64,000 nucleotides of DNA from Mucilaginibacter boryungensis (GTDB lineage Bacteria; Bacteroidota; Bacteroidia; Sphingobacteriales; Sphingobacteriaceae), in the NCBI RefSeq assembly GCF_015221995.1, contig NZ_JADFFM010000001.1:1550001-1614000 (forward strand). The letters run 5' to 3'. The position numbers and the translations under genes were made by a program. The notes beneath the pieces were generated by a model. It was not told the origin of the DNA. It made no database searches and saw only the letters and a list, made by a program, of their open reading frames with translations. Shown in pieces: positions 26,331 to 33,635 of the stretch. Within the stretch, counting starts at the first letter, position 1. Each line of letters begins with the position of its first letter.

Positions 26331-26462
26331 TGGTTGAGAAAAACTGTCCGCTACGCGCTGCCCATGCCATCATACGCCATAGATGACCAGACCGCCATTA
26401 AAGTGACCGGCGATACCGTTGAAGTTATTTCTGAAGGGAACTGGGAGTTGTTTACGCGATAA
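26331..26462 (+). pseudogene. C-terminal remnant of a peptidase E (S51)-like gene
   Basis: Directly after the 2H gene stop, one frame reads through WLRKTVRYALPMPSYAIDDQ, then TAIKVTGDTVEVISEGNWEL and FTR before a TAA. The YAIDDQTAIKV and EVISEGNW phrases resemble the tail of dipeptidase E-like class I glutamine-amidotransferase fold proteins. There is no upstream part, so only about 40 residues survive. An ATG at 26364 could make a 32-residue peptide, but nothing supports translation. Identification is from recognition of the tail only. Confidence 0.45.
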
Positions 26463-26900
26463 GATGACGATGCCCGGTTATTGTATAATCTGTACAAAAG
26501 CACCTATTCTAAAAATCGCTAAAAAAACGAAAGTCGGGCTAAAAACATATTGATAAATTCCAAAAAAGGCCAAAAATCGCTAAAAATCGATAATGCTTTT
26601 CTGGTAGAAAATGCGTATATTAAAAGTATAAAGTCTTTGGTAACTCCGTCAGTTAACGAAGCGAAAAATATTGCTATTTAGCTTATTTAGGCTGTTTTCC
26701 CTCACTCCGGCGGTGTTGGGTCGCTAAAAAACTTTAAAATCAGGTAGTATTTGTGCGGTAGATTTAGTTGTTTTAGCCGGGTTTGTTTTTTCGGGCGTAA
26801 AATTTATACTTTACCAAAAAATGCTATGCAAGATAGTATAATTTTTGATTTGACCGGACCGTGATCAGGGTAATTGATTAGTTACATTTAAACAAATGCG
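26463..26900. other. 438-bp A+T-rich gap, no gene seen
   Basis: It contains short direct repeats of CGCTAAAAA (near 26516, 26577 and 26724) but no open frame with protein-like composition, no RNA gene and no clear terminator. The end near 26820-26900 should carry the promoter of the SDR gene. Confidence 0.5.
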
Positions 26901-27740
26901 ATGCCTATAAAAACAACCGTTATCACCGGGGCTACGTCCGGCATTGGGAAAGAAACCGCGCTTGCTTTAGCGCAAAAAGACCATGCTGTATATATGCTGG
27001 TGCGTAATGTAGAGAAGGGTAAACAAGTGCGTAACGAGATTATAGCAGCAAGTAACAACCGGTATATACATGTAATTTATTGCGATTTGGCCGACCTGAA
27101 AACGGTTAAAGCCGCGACCGAAATATTAAAAGAAAAGTTGTTTGCAATAAATGTACTGATAAATAATGCAGGGGGGATTTTTGCCACCCGGGAACTAAGT
27201 GAGGATGGTTATGAAATGACCTTTGCTGCCAATCATTTAGGCCATTTCCTGTTGACAATGAGTTTAATGCCATTGCTGGAAAAAGGCCAGGCCCGCATTA
27301 TCAATGTAAGTTCGGAAGCTCATAGGATAGGTAAGCTTTATTTTGATGACCTGCAGGCCGAAAAGGAATATTCCTCTTTCAAAAGATACGGTATGGCTAA
27401 GTTGTTTAATATTTACTTTGCCAAATCGCTTGCCGAGCGTTATCAAAACAAAGGTATTACGGCCTTCGCGCTTCATCCCGGCATGGTAAGTACTGCTTTT
27501 TGGGCGCAATCAAGCGGTTGGGCTAAGGTTTTGGAATTTATTTCCAGGCCGTTTATGATTACGGCGCAACAAGGTGCACAAACTTCCGTATACCTTGCAA
27601 CGGCGCCAAAGCTTGACAAAGAAAGCGGGCAATACTTTAAAAAGCAGCACGTTGCCAAACCTTCATCATTGGCTAACAATAAGTCTGCCCGAGATCAATT
27701 GTGGGATATCAGCACGCAATTAACCAAGGCATATTTATAA
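26901..27740 (+). CDS. Short-chain dehydrogenase/reductase (retinol dehydrogenase-like)
   Basis: 279 residues. The classical SDR signatures are complete: cofactor loop TGATSGIGKE (9-18), NNAGG (88-92), catalytic Ser in INVSSEAH (134-141) and the Tyr163-x-x-x-Lys167 pair in RYGMAKLFN, then a HPGMVST segment. The RNVEKG after the second strand (Arg35) suggests NADP preference. The protein resembles the retinol dehydrogenase/WW-oxidoreductase branch of extended SDRs, common in bacteria with unknown small-molecule substrates. It is monocistronic. Confidence 0.9.
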   Translation: MPIKTTVITGATSGIGKETALALAQKDHAVYMLVRNVEKGKQVRNEIIAASNNRYIHVIYCDLADLKTVKAATEILKEKLFAINVLINNAGGIFATRELSEDGYEMTFAANHLGHFLLTMSLMPLLEKGQARIINVSSEAHRIGKLYFDDLQAEKEYSSFKRYGMAKLFNIYFAKSLAERYQNKGITAFALHPGMVSTAFWAQSSGWAKVLEFISRPFMITAQQGAQTSVYLATAPKLDKESGQYFKKQHVAKPSSLANNKSARDQLWDISTQLTKAYL

Positions 27741-27825
27741 TAGATGTTACGCCGTATTTTTTTCATTACAATTGTCATATTTAAGTAATGTTGCGTATAT
27801 TGGTACCACAATCTAATTGAAACAT

Positions 27826-28260
27826 ATGATCACACTGAACAAAAAGCTATTGATAACTATGGGGCTTAGCTCCCTCATTGTTTTCGGCGCGGTGGCTTCA
27901 ATGCCCCAGGAAACCAAAGCACCTGAATATAAAAACCTTAAAGTTTTATCTAAAAAGCTTACACACAGGCAATTGGGCGGTATTATGGATCAATGGGCTA
28001 AAGCCTTAGGTGTTCGCTGCAACTTTTGCCATGCCCGTGGCGCCGATGGCAAAAATGATTTCGCAAGCGATGCTAAACCAGAAAAACTGATGGCGCGCGA
28101 AATGTTTAAAATGACAGCTAAGATCAATAAAAAATATTTTAAAGCCGGGAAAGATTCTTTGGGTATGGTAATGAATTCGGGCATTGCCTGCGTTACCTGC
28201 CACCATGGTACCTCGCACCCTGAAGGCGGCATGCACCATGAGGAAGCTGAAAGCAAATAA
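27826..28260 (+). CDS. Small c-type cytochrome (photosynthetic reaction centre cytochrome-like family)
   Basis: 144 residues from the ATG at 27826; a TTG at 27817 is in frame but adds nothing. A signal peptide (to about residue 26) is followed by two haem motifs, CNFCH (65-69) and CVTCH (122-126). The LKVLSKKLTHRQLGGIMDQWAKALGVRC region is typical of the CytoC_RC-like proteins of Bacteroidota, which are not photosynthetic; they are periplasmic electron carriers with unknown partners. The C-terminus is His/Glu rich (HHGTSHPEGGMHHEEAESK), perhaps metal-binding. It is followed by a 12-bp hairpin. Confidence 0.88.
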   Translation: MITLNKKLLITMGLSSLIVFGAVASMPQETKAPEYKNLKVLSKKLTHRQLGGIMDQWAKALGVRCNFCHARGADGKNDFASDAKPEKLMAREMFKMTAKINKKYFKAGKDSLGMVMNSGIACVTCHHGTSHPEGGMHHEEAESK

Positions 28261-28280
28261 CTTCTGATGTAAAGAATTAT

Positions 28281-28310
28281 GTAAATGCCCCGTATTCTCG
28301 GGGCATTTAC
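28281..28310 (+). terminator. Hairpin after the cytochrome gene
   Basis: GTAAATGCCCCG and CGGGGCATTTAC form a 12-bp stem. The following run is only TGTTTAATATTT, so termination strength is uncertain. Confidence 0.6.
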
Positions 28311-28332
28311 TGTTTAATATTTCTGCAAGCAT

Positions 28333-28839
28333 ATGCCCGATTCAACTGTTACTATCCGGCATGCAAACGTAACCGATTTGCCTGCTGTGTTGGATATCTA
28401 TAACCATGCTATTATCAACACTACAGCCGTTTACCAGGAAGATGTGCATACCTTATCTATGCGCGAAAGCTGGTTTATGGATAAATTGAAAAATGGTTAC
28501 CCGGTATTCGTAGCTACTGAAGCCAATAAGGTAATTGGTTTTAGCACCTACGGCCCGTTTCGGAACTGGCCGGGCTATCGCTTTACAGTAGAGCATTCGG
28601 TATATGTACACATTGATCACCGGGGAAAAGGAGTGGGGAAACTTTTAGTGCAATCAGTTATAGGTCATGCGAGGGATAAAGGCATGCATGCCCTTATTGC
28701 CGGGATAGACAGTGAATCGGCGGGGAGCTTAAAGTTGCATCAATCGCTGGGGTTTGTAGAAGTGGCGCACTTTAAGCAGGTAGGTTTCAAATTTGGGCGT
28801 TGGTTAGACCTTAAGTTTTTAGAATTACTATTAAGCTAA
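28333..28839 (+). CDS. GNAT acetyltransferase of the phosphinothricin/methionine sulfoximine type
   Basis: 168 residues. The pattern IRHANVTDLPAVLDIYNHAIINTTAVY at the start, FSTYGPFRNWPGYRFTVEHSVYVHIDHRGKGVGKLL (about 76-111, with R-G-K-G-V-G for acetyl-CoA) and HQSLGFVEVAHFKQVGFKFGRWLDL at the end are the hallmarks of the Pat/Bar group. In bacteria these usually acetylate L-methionine sulfoximine or related amino-acid analogues rather than the herbicide. The gene is separated from the cytochrome by a hairpin and followed by a strong terminator at 28941. Confidence 0.88.
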   Translation: MPDSTVTIRHANVTDLPAVLDIYNHAIINTTAVYQEDVHTLSMRESWFMDKLKNGYPVFVATEANKVIGFSTYGPFRNWPGYRFTVEHSVYVHIDHRGKGVGKLLVQSVIGHARDKGMHALIAGIDSESAGSLKLHQSLGFVEVAHFKQVGFKFGRWLDLKFLELLLS

Positions 28840-28940
28840 ATTTTTTTTTAAATTTTTTTAAAAAAGATAGGACCACTAATAGAAAAATCTTTTAATTTTG
28901 AGAGGTTATTTTAATAGGGGTATTGAATAACTATCACCGA

Positions 28941-28972
28941 AACCGGGCTGCAAAGCCCGGTTTTATTTTTTA
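28941..28972. terminator. Bidirectional terminator between convergent genes
   Basis: AACCGGGCT and AGCCCGGTT pair around GCAA and are followed by TTATTTTTT; the other side has fewer A residues, so it is stronger on the plus strand. Confidence 0.8.
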
Positions 28973-29043
28973 TCTATTATTATTTCTTTTTATTTGTTTT
29001 TATCTTCTTTTATTCGATTTTACTCTTTTTTATCCCATTTATC

Positions 29044-29562
29044 TTATTCATAACCCTGTGTACTCAGGTACTCGTTGGTGATCATCATAAACAAACGGTC
29101 ATCATCAATCGACTCATCAAAACCCTCCAGCAGTAATTGTTCAATATCATTAAGCTGTAACGCTTTACCTAAAATACGCAGCATGCGGAAGGCCGTAATG
29201 TTAATGTGTTCAATTAGTTGCATGTATAGCATAATGTTCATGTCGCCAAGCAACTCCATGCCAATGCCTTTCTTTTCCAGCGCAAATGTTTCTTTAAATA
29301 TAGCTTTTACCGGAATGCATTCCTCGTCGGAAGGGGTGATATTCAGTGCATTATAAACTTCATCAAGCCGGTTCAGGTGCTTTTCAGCATCTTCCTGCAA
29401 TTCCTGCAAGGCTAACTGTAAAGCTTTAAACGACGCTACCTCAATTAAATGCGCCAGGTTGTTTTTAATGTACAGTTTGCCGTAGTATAGTTTGTTTAGA
29501 TGATGGGTAAATAAATGCTTTAAAACAGCAGGGTCTGTTACATGTGATGGTTTAATATCCAT
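29044..29562 (-). CDS. DUF892 (YciE/YciF-like) ferritin-like protein
   Basis: 172 residues, almost all helical, fitting the four-helix DUF892 bundle. HLNKLYYGKLYIKNNLAHLIEVAS near residues 21-44 and ELQEDAEKHLNRLDEVYNAL (about 54-75) supply the first two helices, and IEHINITAFRMLRILGKAL the third, with some of the expected acidic/His positions for a di-iron site present. The family is stress-linked in enterobacteria but the biochemical role is unknown. The gene diverges from the DUF2027-Smr gene across a 160-bp gap that carries three TTGTGAT/ATCACAA sites. Confidence 0.85.
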   Translation of the reverse strand: MDIKPSHVTDPAVLKHLFTHHLNKLYYGKLYIKNNLAHLIEVASFKALQLALQELQEDAEKHLNRLDEVYNALNITPSDEECIPVKAIFKETFALEKKGIGMELLGDMNIMLYMQLIEHINITAFRMLRILGKALQLNDIEQLLLEGFDESIDDDRLFMMITNEYLSTQGYE

Positions 29563-29583
29563 TGTTAATCGGGGTTGAAATCA

Positions 29584-29648
29584 ATCACAATCATTGAAAA
29601 AAATCAAATTTTGTTGTGATACGTAAAAATACTAAAACAAGTTGTGAT
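29584..29648. promoter_or_regulatory. Cluster of TTGTGAT/ATCACAA sites
   Basis: ATCACAA (29584-29590) and TTGTGAT (29614-29620) form an inverted pair; a third TTGTGAT lies at 29642-29648. Half sites of this kind resemble those of CRP/FNR-family regulators. They sit in the divergent gap shared by the DUF892 and DUF2027-Smr genes. Confidence 0.35.
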
Positions 29649-29722
29649 TTTATTAGATATTATTTTTTAGGATAGCCCGCACCAATTAATACTGGTAACT
29701 TGCAGGCTGAAAAGCGAACAAT

Positions 29723-30667
29723 ATGAAGTATAAATTAGGCGATTTTGTAAGATTTGTAGACGAAAACATGGAAGGGTACGTTACCCGGATCATCGACGAC
29801 CATATGATAGGGGTAACCGGCGCTGATGATTTTGAAATACCTGTGCCTGCCAGTAAAGTTACTTATGTATACGGGCACAATATTTCTATTGACGATAAAC
29901 ATAATAAACCCTTAGCGCCAATAGCTACTGAAAACTTTATTGAAAAAGGGATTTACCTGGCCGTGGTCCCTGATCAAAAAACGGCGGCAGTGGTGCATTT
30001 TCACCTGGTAAACACTACTTCGTACCAAATATTAATTACTCTTTCTACGCTTCAAAATCTGCAATACAAAGGCGAGTATGCAGGCATAGTAATGCCCCAA
30101 TCGGTTGAAAAGGTATATGCCGCTCCGTTAGCCGACTTGCAAATATGGCCGCAATTTAATCTGCAGTTGCTTTATTATACACAACAAAATAAAAAACCTG
30201 TTGAACCACTTATTATTACCGAAAGGTTTAAAGCTAAAGACTTTGCCGGAAGTAAAAAACAAGTGCCCTTAATGAACCAGCAGGGCTGGCTGATCCGCCT
30301 GGATGAGGATGATTTGGTTATTGACGCTGAAAAGCTAAAAGAGAGCTTTTTTAAGCCGGCTGAAGAAAAACAATTGGTAGACAAGCCCGCAACTGAAGTT
30401 GACCTGCACATTGAAAAGCTAAAACATGAGCACCAATTGTTAAACAGCGCTACCATATTAAATATCCAGTTAGACCATTTTAAAAAAGCGCTTGATGCCG
30501 CCATTGTGCATCAGCTACCCGAGATTACTTTTATACATGGCGCAGGCAATGGCACATTGAAACACGAACTGCATAAGTTGCTTAGTAAAAACAACCGTAT
30601 ACAAACTTTTATGGATGCGCGGAAGGAAAAATTTGGCTATGGCGCCACCAAAGTAATTTTGAAATAG
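29723..30667 (+). CDS. DUF2027 protein with C-terminal Smr domain
   Basis: 314 residues. The N-terminus MKYKLGDFVRFVDENMEGYV is a small SH3/KOW-like barrel (DUF2027), the middle (about 80-215) is a beta-sandwich-like region, and the C-terminus from about residue 232 is an Smr domain (VDLHIEKL, then FIHGAGNGTLKHELHKLL). The H-G-x-G-x-G motif of the Smr nuclease fold is present as HGAGNG. The arrangement is known in Bacteroidota but the function is not; Smr suggests binding or cutting of DNA or RNA. MutS2, which also ends in Smr, is encoded about 7 kb upstream. The end is two bases from the convergent PAP2_C gene stop. Confidence 0.88.
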   Translation: MKYKLGDFVRFVDENMEGYVTRIIDDHMIGVTGADDFEIPVPASKVTYVYGHNISIDDKHNKPLAPIATENFIEKGIYLAVVPDQKTAAVVHFHLVNTTSYQILITLSTLQNLQYKGEYAGIVMPQSVEKVYAAPLADLQIWPQFNLQLLYYTQQNKKPVEPLIITERFKAKDFAGSKKQVPLMNQQGWLIRLDEDDLVIDAEKLKESFFKPAEEKQLVDKPATEVDLHIEKLKHEHQLLNSATILNIQLDHFKKALDAAIVHQLPEITFIHGAGNGTLKHELHKLLSKNNRIQTFMDARKEKFGYGATKVILK

Positions 30668-30669
30668 GA

Positions 30670-31320
30670 TTATGCACGGTCTTTATTGCCCAGCATCCAA
30701 ACCACCAGCTTATAAATACCGAAGGTAGCAACCGGGGCAACCAACACATCCAGCGTGTAGTGCACGTGCTGAACCAATAGCAGGCATCCTACAATAATTA
30801 TTGCCAGGAAGCCAATGGTTTTGTCAACTTTTTTCTCGATGGTGAGGTATATCAGGCATAGGGTAGCCGTATGGCCCGAGAAGAAAAGGTCCTTAGTTAT
30901 TTGTGCGTGACCGTAAAAAATACCTGTCAGCGGATCTATCAATTGAATCAAACCAGCAGGCGGATCAAGCTTAACCAGGCTAATTGTTAAAAAACGGACA
31001 ATGGTGATAAATGAATATGCCCAAACATAAGTAACATACATTGCTGGTTGTTTGGCTGCCCGGTACAAGGCTAATGCGCCCATACCCCAAATAATAGCAA
31101 ATATCAGCACCGATACGTTGTGCGCAGGAATGTGGTCAAGTACAATATCGTCAAGTTGGATGCCTTTTCTTTTCTCAATTGTATTAAAAAAGAAAGGCAT
31201 AATAGCCAGCAAAATGGCCAATAGGGCAGAACCGGTGATTAACTGGAAACGGCTTGTTGTTGAGTTCCAGATCATTTTCCAGTTTTCTTTAATAGGGGAT
31301 ATTGCAGTAGTTTTATTCAA
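30670..31320 (-). CDS. PAP2_C (sphingomyelin-synthase-like) membrane enzyme
   Basis: 216 residues with about six membrane segments. It matches the sphingomyelin-synthase-like branch of the PAP2 superfamily: R109-F-L-T112...P (IVRFLTISLVKLDPP) fits motif D2, KDLFFSGHT (143-151, catalytic His150) fits D3, and HYTLDVLVA (187-195, His187 and Asp191) fits D4. Such enzymes move a phospho-head group from a phospholipid to ceramide. Sphingobacteria make sphingolipids, so ceramide phosphoethanolamine or phosphoinositol formation is a plausible role. The ordinary PAP2 protein at 37778-38629 has different motifs. No serine palmitoyltransferase or other sphingolipid gene is in the window. Confidence 0.82.
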   Translation of the reverse strand: MNKTTAISPIKENWKMIWNSTTSRFQLITGSALLAILLAIMPFFFNTIEKRKGIQLDDIVLDHIPAHNVSVLIFAIIWGMGALALYRAAKQPAMYVTYVWAYSFITIVRFLTISLVKLDPPAGLIQLIDPLTGIFYGHAQITKDLFFSGHTATLCLIYLTIEKKVDKTIGFLAIIIVGCLLLVQHVHYTLDVLVAPVATFGIYKLVVWMLGNKDRA

Positions 31321-31428
31321 AATATATTCTGTAAAACGACTGCAAAAATAACCATATGTTTTAAATGTTAAATAAAATTTAAATAATCATGATTATTAGG
31401 TGACTAATATGATACTGTTATTATAAAA

Positions 31429-31465
31429 TAAATAAGGCCCCAATTATATAATCGGGGCCTTATTT
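31429..31465 (-). terminator. Terminator after the YceI gene
   Basis: ATAAGGCCCC and GGGGCCTTAT pair around an A+T-rich loop, with an AAATAAA tract on the plus strand that becomes a U-rich tail for minus-strand transcripts. Confidence 0.75.
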
Positions 31466-31493
31466 GTGGCGTTTAAGCCATATTAGTTAGCTA

Positions 31494-32072
31494 TTAGTTT
31501 TTGACAAACTCGGTATTAGCAGTAAGCGTAACTTCATCACTTAAAGCTGCAGTTGGGAAATTAGCCCCAATATTAAAGTCTTTGCGTTTAACTACACCGG
31601 TTACTTTAAAGCCCGCAACAGTTTTTTTATTCATTTGGTTGGTGTAGGTGCCACGGTAAGTTGCATCTAAAGTAACACTTTTGGTGATGCCTTTTAATGT
31701 CAGGTCGCCGGTTACTTTATAAGTTTTGTCACCTGTTTTTTTGAACGAAGTGCTTTTGAAAGTCATTTTAGGATATTTCTCCACATCAAAAAAGTCAGGG
31801 GTTTTAATGTGTTTGTCGCGCGCATCATTATCTGTGCTAACAGACGCTACATCAGCGCTTAAGTTAACTACGGCATCGCTAAAATCATCTTTTGATGATG
31901 TTACTGTAGCGGTAAATGATTTAAATGTACCGTCTACATCAGATACCATCATGTGAGTGATAGAAAAGCCTAATTTAGAGTGAGCGGGATCAACCGTCCA
32001 GGTACTGTCGGCAATAGGTTTAAATGCTAATAAAGCTACTGCAGTAAATAGGGTGATTAGTGTTTTTTTCAT
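31494..32072 (-). CDS. YceI family lipid-binding protein, periplasmic
   Basis: 192 residues. After a signal peptide (MKKTLITLFTAVALLAFKP) the body follows the YceI lipocalin-like pattern: WTVDPAHSKLGFSITHMMVSDVDGTFKSF, then the long DARDKHIKTPDFFDVEKYPKMTFKSTSF segment, VTGDLTLKGITKSVTLDA and FKVTGVVKRKDFNIG. YceI proteins bind polyisoprenoid lipids such as ubiquinone or octaprenyl chains in the periplasm. It is a single gene with a terminator after it. Neighbouring repeat R6 lies upstream of the promoter region. Confidence 0.94.
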   Translation of the reverse strand: MKKTLITLFTAVALLAFKPIADSTWTVDPAHSKLGFSITHMMVSDVDGTFKSFTATVTSSKDDFSDAVVNLSADVASVSTDNDARDKHIKTPDFFDVEKYPKMTFKSTSFKKTGDKTYKVTGDLTLKGITKSVTLDATYRGTYTNQMNKKTVAGFKVTGVVKRKDFNIGANFPTAALSDEVTLTANTEFVKN

Positions 32073-32182
32073 CTTTTGGTTTTAATTTAAATGTTTAAAC
32101 ATGCAAATGTTGTTATTATAATTGAATCGAACAATTGATATATATCAATAAATTGTAATAAAATAGGGAGAAGTATCCATAG

Positions 32183-32324
32183 TCTCACCCCGACGTTGCC
32201 ACGCTCGTCATCCCTCTCTTCGCGTTCCGCGTAAAGAGGGGCAAAGTATGGCTGGTAATTATCGTTACCCTCTTTCCACCGCAGGTGAAGAGAGGGTGCT
32301 CGAGCGAAGCGCAGACCGGGTGAG
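32183..32324. repeat. Palindromic repeat R6 (CTCACCCCGACG...CGGGTGAG)
   Basis: CTCACCCCG and CGGGTGAG end a 142-bp element with internal CCTCTCTTCGC and GTGAAGAGAGG arms. Only one copy is in the window, but the layout is that of a dispersed intergenic repeat, not a gene. Confidence 0.65.
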
Positions 32325-32344
32325 TTGAAACAATGATTAATAAA

Positions 32345-33106
32345 CTAAAGCAGTCGTTTAATTATCCGCAGTTTATGTGTATACTTTTGTAAATCGCCCG
32401 AAAAGATTCCCTGGTCGTCTATCTTGTCAATTTTAACCCGGCCACTGGCATGGATGATCTGGCTGTTGTTCAGCATCATGCCTACATGGGTAATGTGGCC
32501 TTGTTCGTTATCAAAAAATGCCAGGTCGCCTAATTTAGCCGATTGTAAAAAGTCTACGGTTTGGCCTTGCTCGGCTTGCAAATACGCATCGCGCTTTAAG
32601 ATAATACCTTGCAGCCTGTATACTGCCTGCACAAAGCCCGAACAATCTATACCCATGTGCGTACGCCCCCCCCACAAATAAGGTGCATTGAGGAATGATT
32701 TAGCCGTATTTGCAATATCCTCTTTTGCGCCAATTTCGCCAATAATTTCAAAGTATTCGGAACCGATATGGCATGTAGTACCTTCTAAAAACGAAAGTGA
32801 GCTGGCAACAGGCAAATATACCACGCTATTGTCAGCCGTTTTCCAGGCTTGTGTAACCGGGCGATAGGTTAAGGGCACTTTTTTCTGCTGATGTTTTTTG
32901 TAAGCTGCTGGCGAAAGCGAAATGTATTGCAGGTAATTCAGCCAGCCTTCGTAACCATCCAGTGTAGTAATAATGCGTATCCATTCATCTTTACGTTCCA
33001 TTATTTCAAACACCTCGCCAAATAATATTTGCGATACCATTTCGGCGCGCGAACTTGGTTCGGCCCTTAAGGGAACAATTGCAAGGTTACAAATTCCGTA
33101 TTCCAT
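32345..33106 (-). CDS. NlpC/P60 peptidoglycan hydrolase with SH3-like N-terminus
   Basis: 253 residues from the ATG at 33106. An SH3-type region (residues ~10-60, VPLRAEPSSRAEMVSQILFGE) precedes the C40 peptidase domain. The catalytic triad is Cys155 in MGIDCSGFVQ, His207 in GHITHVG and His219 in IIHASGRV. Such enzymes cut the bond between D-glutamate and diaminopimelate in peptide stems. No signal peptide is obvious from this start, so it may act on recycled cytoplasmic muropeptides. An upstream in-frame ATG at 33133 adds nine residues of no clear value. It is a single minus-strand gene. Confidence 0.9.
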   Translation of the reverse strand: MEYGICNLAIVPLRAEPSSRAEMVSQILFGEVFEIMERKDEWIRIITTLDGYEGWLNYLQYISLSPAAYKKHQQKKVPLTYRPVTQAWKTADNSVVYLPVASSLSFLEGTTCHIGSEYFEIIGEIGAKEDIANTAKSFLNAPYLWGGRTHMGIDCSGFVQAVYRLQGIILKRDAYLQAEQGQTVDFLQSAKLGDLAFFDNEQGHITHVGMMLNNSQIIHASGRVKIDKIDDQGIFSGDLQKYTHKLRIIKRLL

Positions 33107-33157
33107 GTTTTTACAACCGGTAGTTGTGTGCAATATAGTTTATAAATGGCCTTAAAA

Positions 33158-33192
33158 CAAAAAAAGGATGTACAATATACACCCCTTTTTTA
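33158..33192 (-). terminator. Terminator after the ferredoxin gene
   Basis: AAAAAGGATGTA and the near-complementary TACACCCCTTTTT flank a short loop, giving a U-rich tail for the minus strand. Confidence 0.65.
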
Positions 33193-33215
33193 AATATTAT
33201 GAAAATTGAATGTAA

Positions 33216-33569
33216 TTATTCGTTCATGTGCAGCCAATCTTTTTTGGCCAGCAATTCCTCTTTAGTCTCGCGCACATCCTCGTCATCTACACAGCAATCA
33301 ACCGGGCAAACAGCAGCACACTGCGGCTCATCATGGAAGCCTACACATTCGGTACATTTATCAGGTACTATATAATAGATATCGTCGGATAGGGCAGCTT
33401 GTGTTTCTTCTGCATTTAAAGTGTTGCCGTCTCCAAAATCAATAACGCCTTTTAAGCCGGTACCATCGCTAAAACGCCATGCGGCGCCAGCATCGTATAT
33501 GGCATTATTAGGGCATTCGGGCTCACAGGCCCCGCAGTTTATACATTCATCGGTGATTTTAATCGCCAT
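33216..33569 (-). CDS. 2[4Fe-4S] ferredoxin-type electron carrier
   Basis: 117 residues, larger than classical clostridial ferredoxins. Two cluster-binding sets are seen: [16 protein letters not shown] (residues ~11-26) and [22 protein letters not shown] (about 73-94), separated by a 45-residue insert. The second set has an expanded loop typical of Fdx/Yfhl-type ferredoxins in Bacteroidota. It diverges from the acyl-CoA reductase across a 66-bp gap with promoter elements on both strands. Ferredoxin and acyl-CoA reductase genes are found side by side in many Bacteroidota, suggesting a shared task, but a direct electron transfer is not proven. Confidence 0.92.
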   Translation of the reverse strand: MAIKITDECINCGACEPECPNNAIYDAGAAWRFSDGTGLKGVIDFGDGNTLNAEETQAALSDDIYYIVPDKCTECVGFHDEPQCAAVCPVDCCVDDEDVRETKEELLAKKDWLHMNE

Positions 33570-33595
33570 TTTGTAAAATATCTTATATTCTAAAT

Positions 33596-33603
33596 TAACT
33601 TTG
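33596..33603 (+). promoter_or_regulatory. -7 element for the acyl-CoA reductase gene
   Basis: TAACTTTG fits TAnnTTTG and lies 32 bp before ATG 33636, in the divergent gap. Confidence 0.45.
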
Positions 33604-33620
33604 CCTTATAAATAAGATTG

Positions 33621-33628
33621 CAAATATA
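33621..33628 (-). promoter_or_regulatory. -7 element for the ferredoxin gene
   Basis: On the minus strand TATATTTG fits TAnnTTTG and lies 51 bp upstream of the ferredoxin ATG, overlapping the divergent promoter region. Confidence 0.45.
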
Positions 33629-33635
33629 ACAAAAA

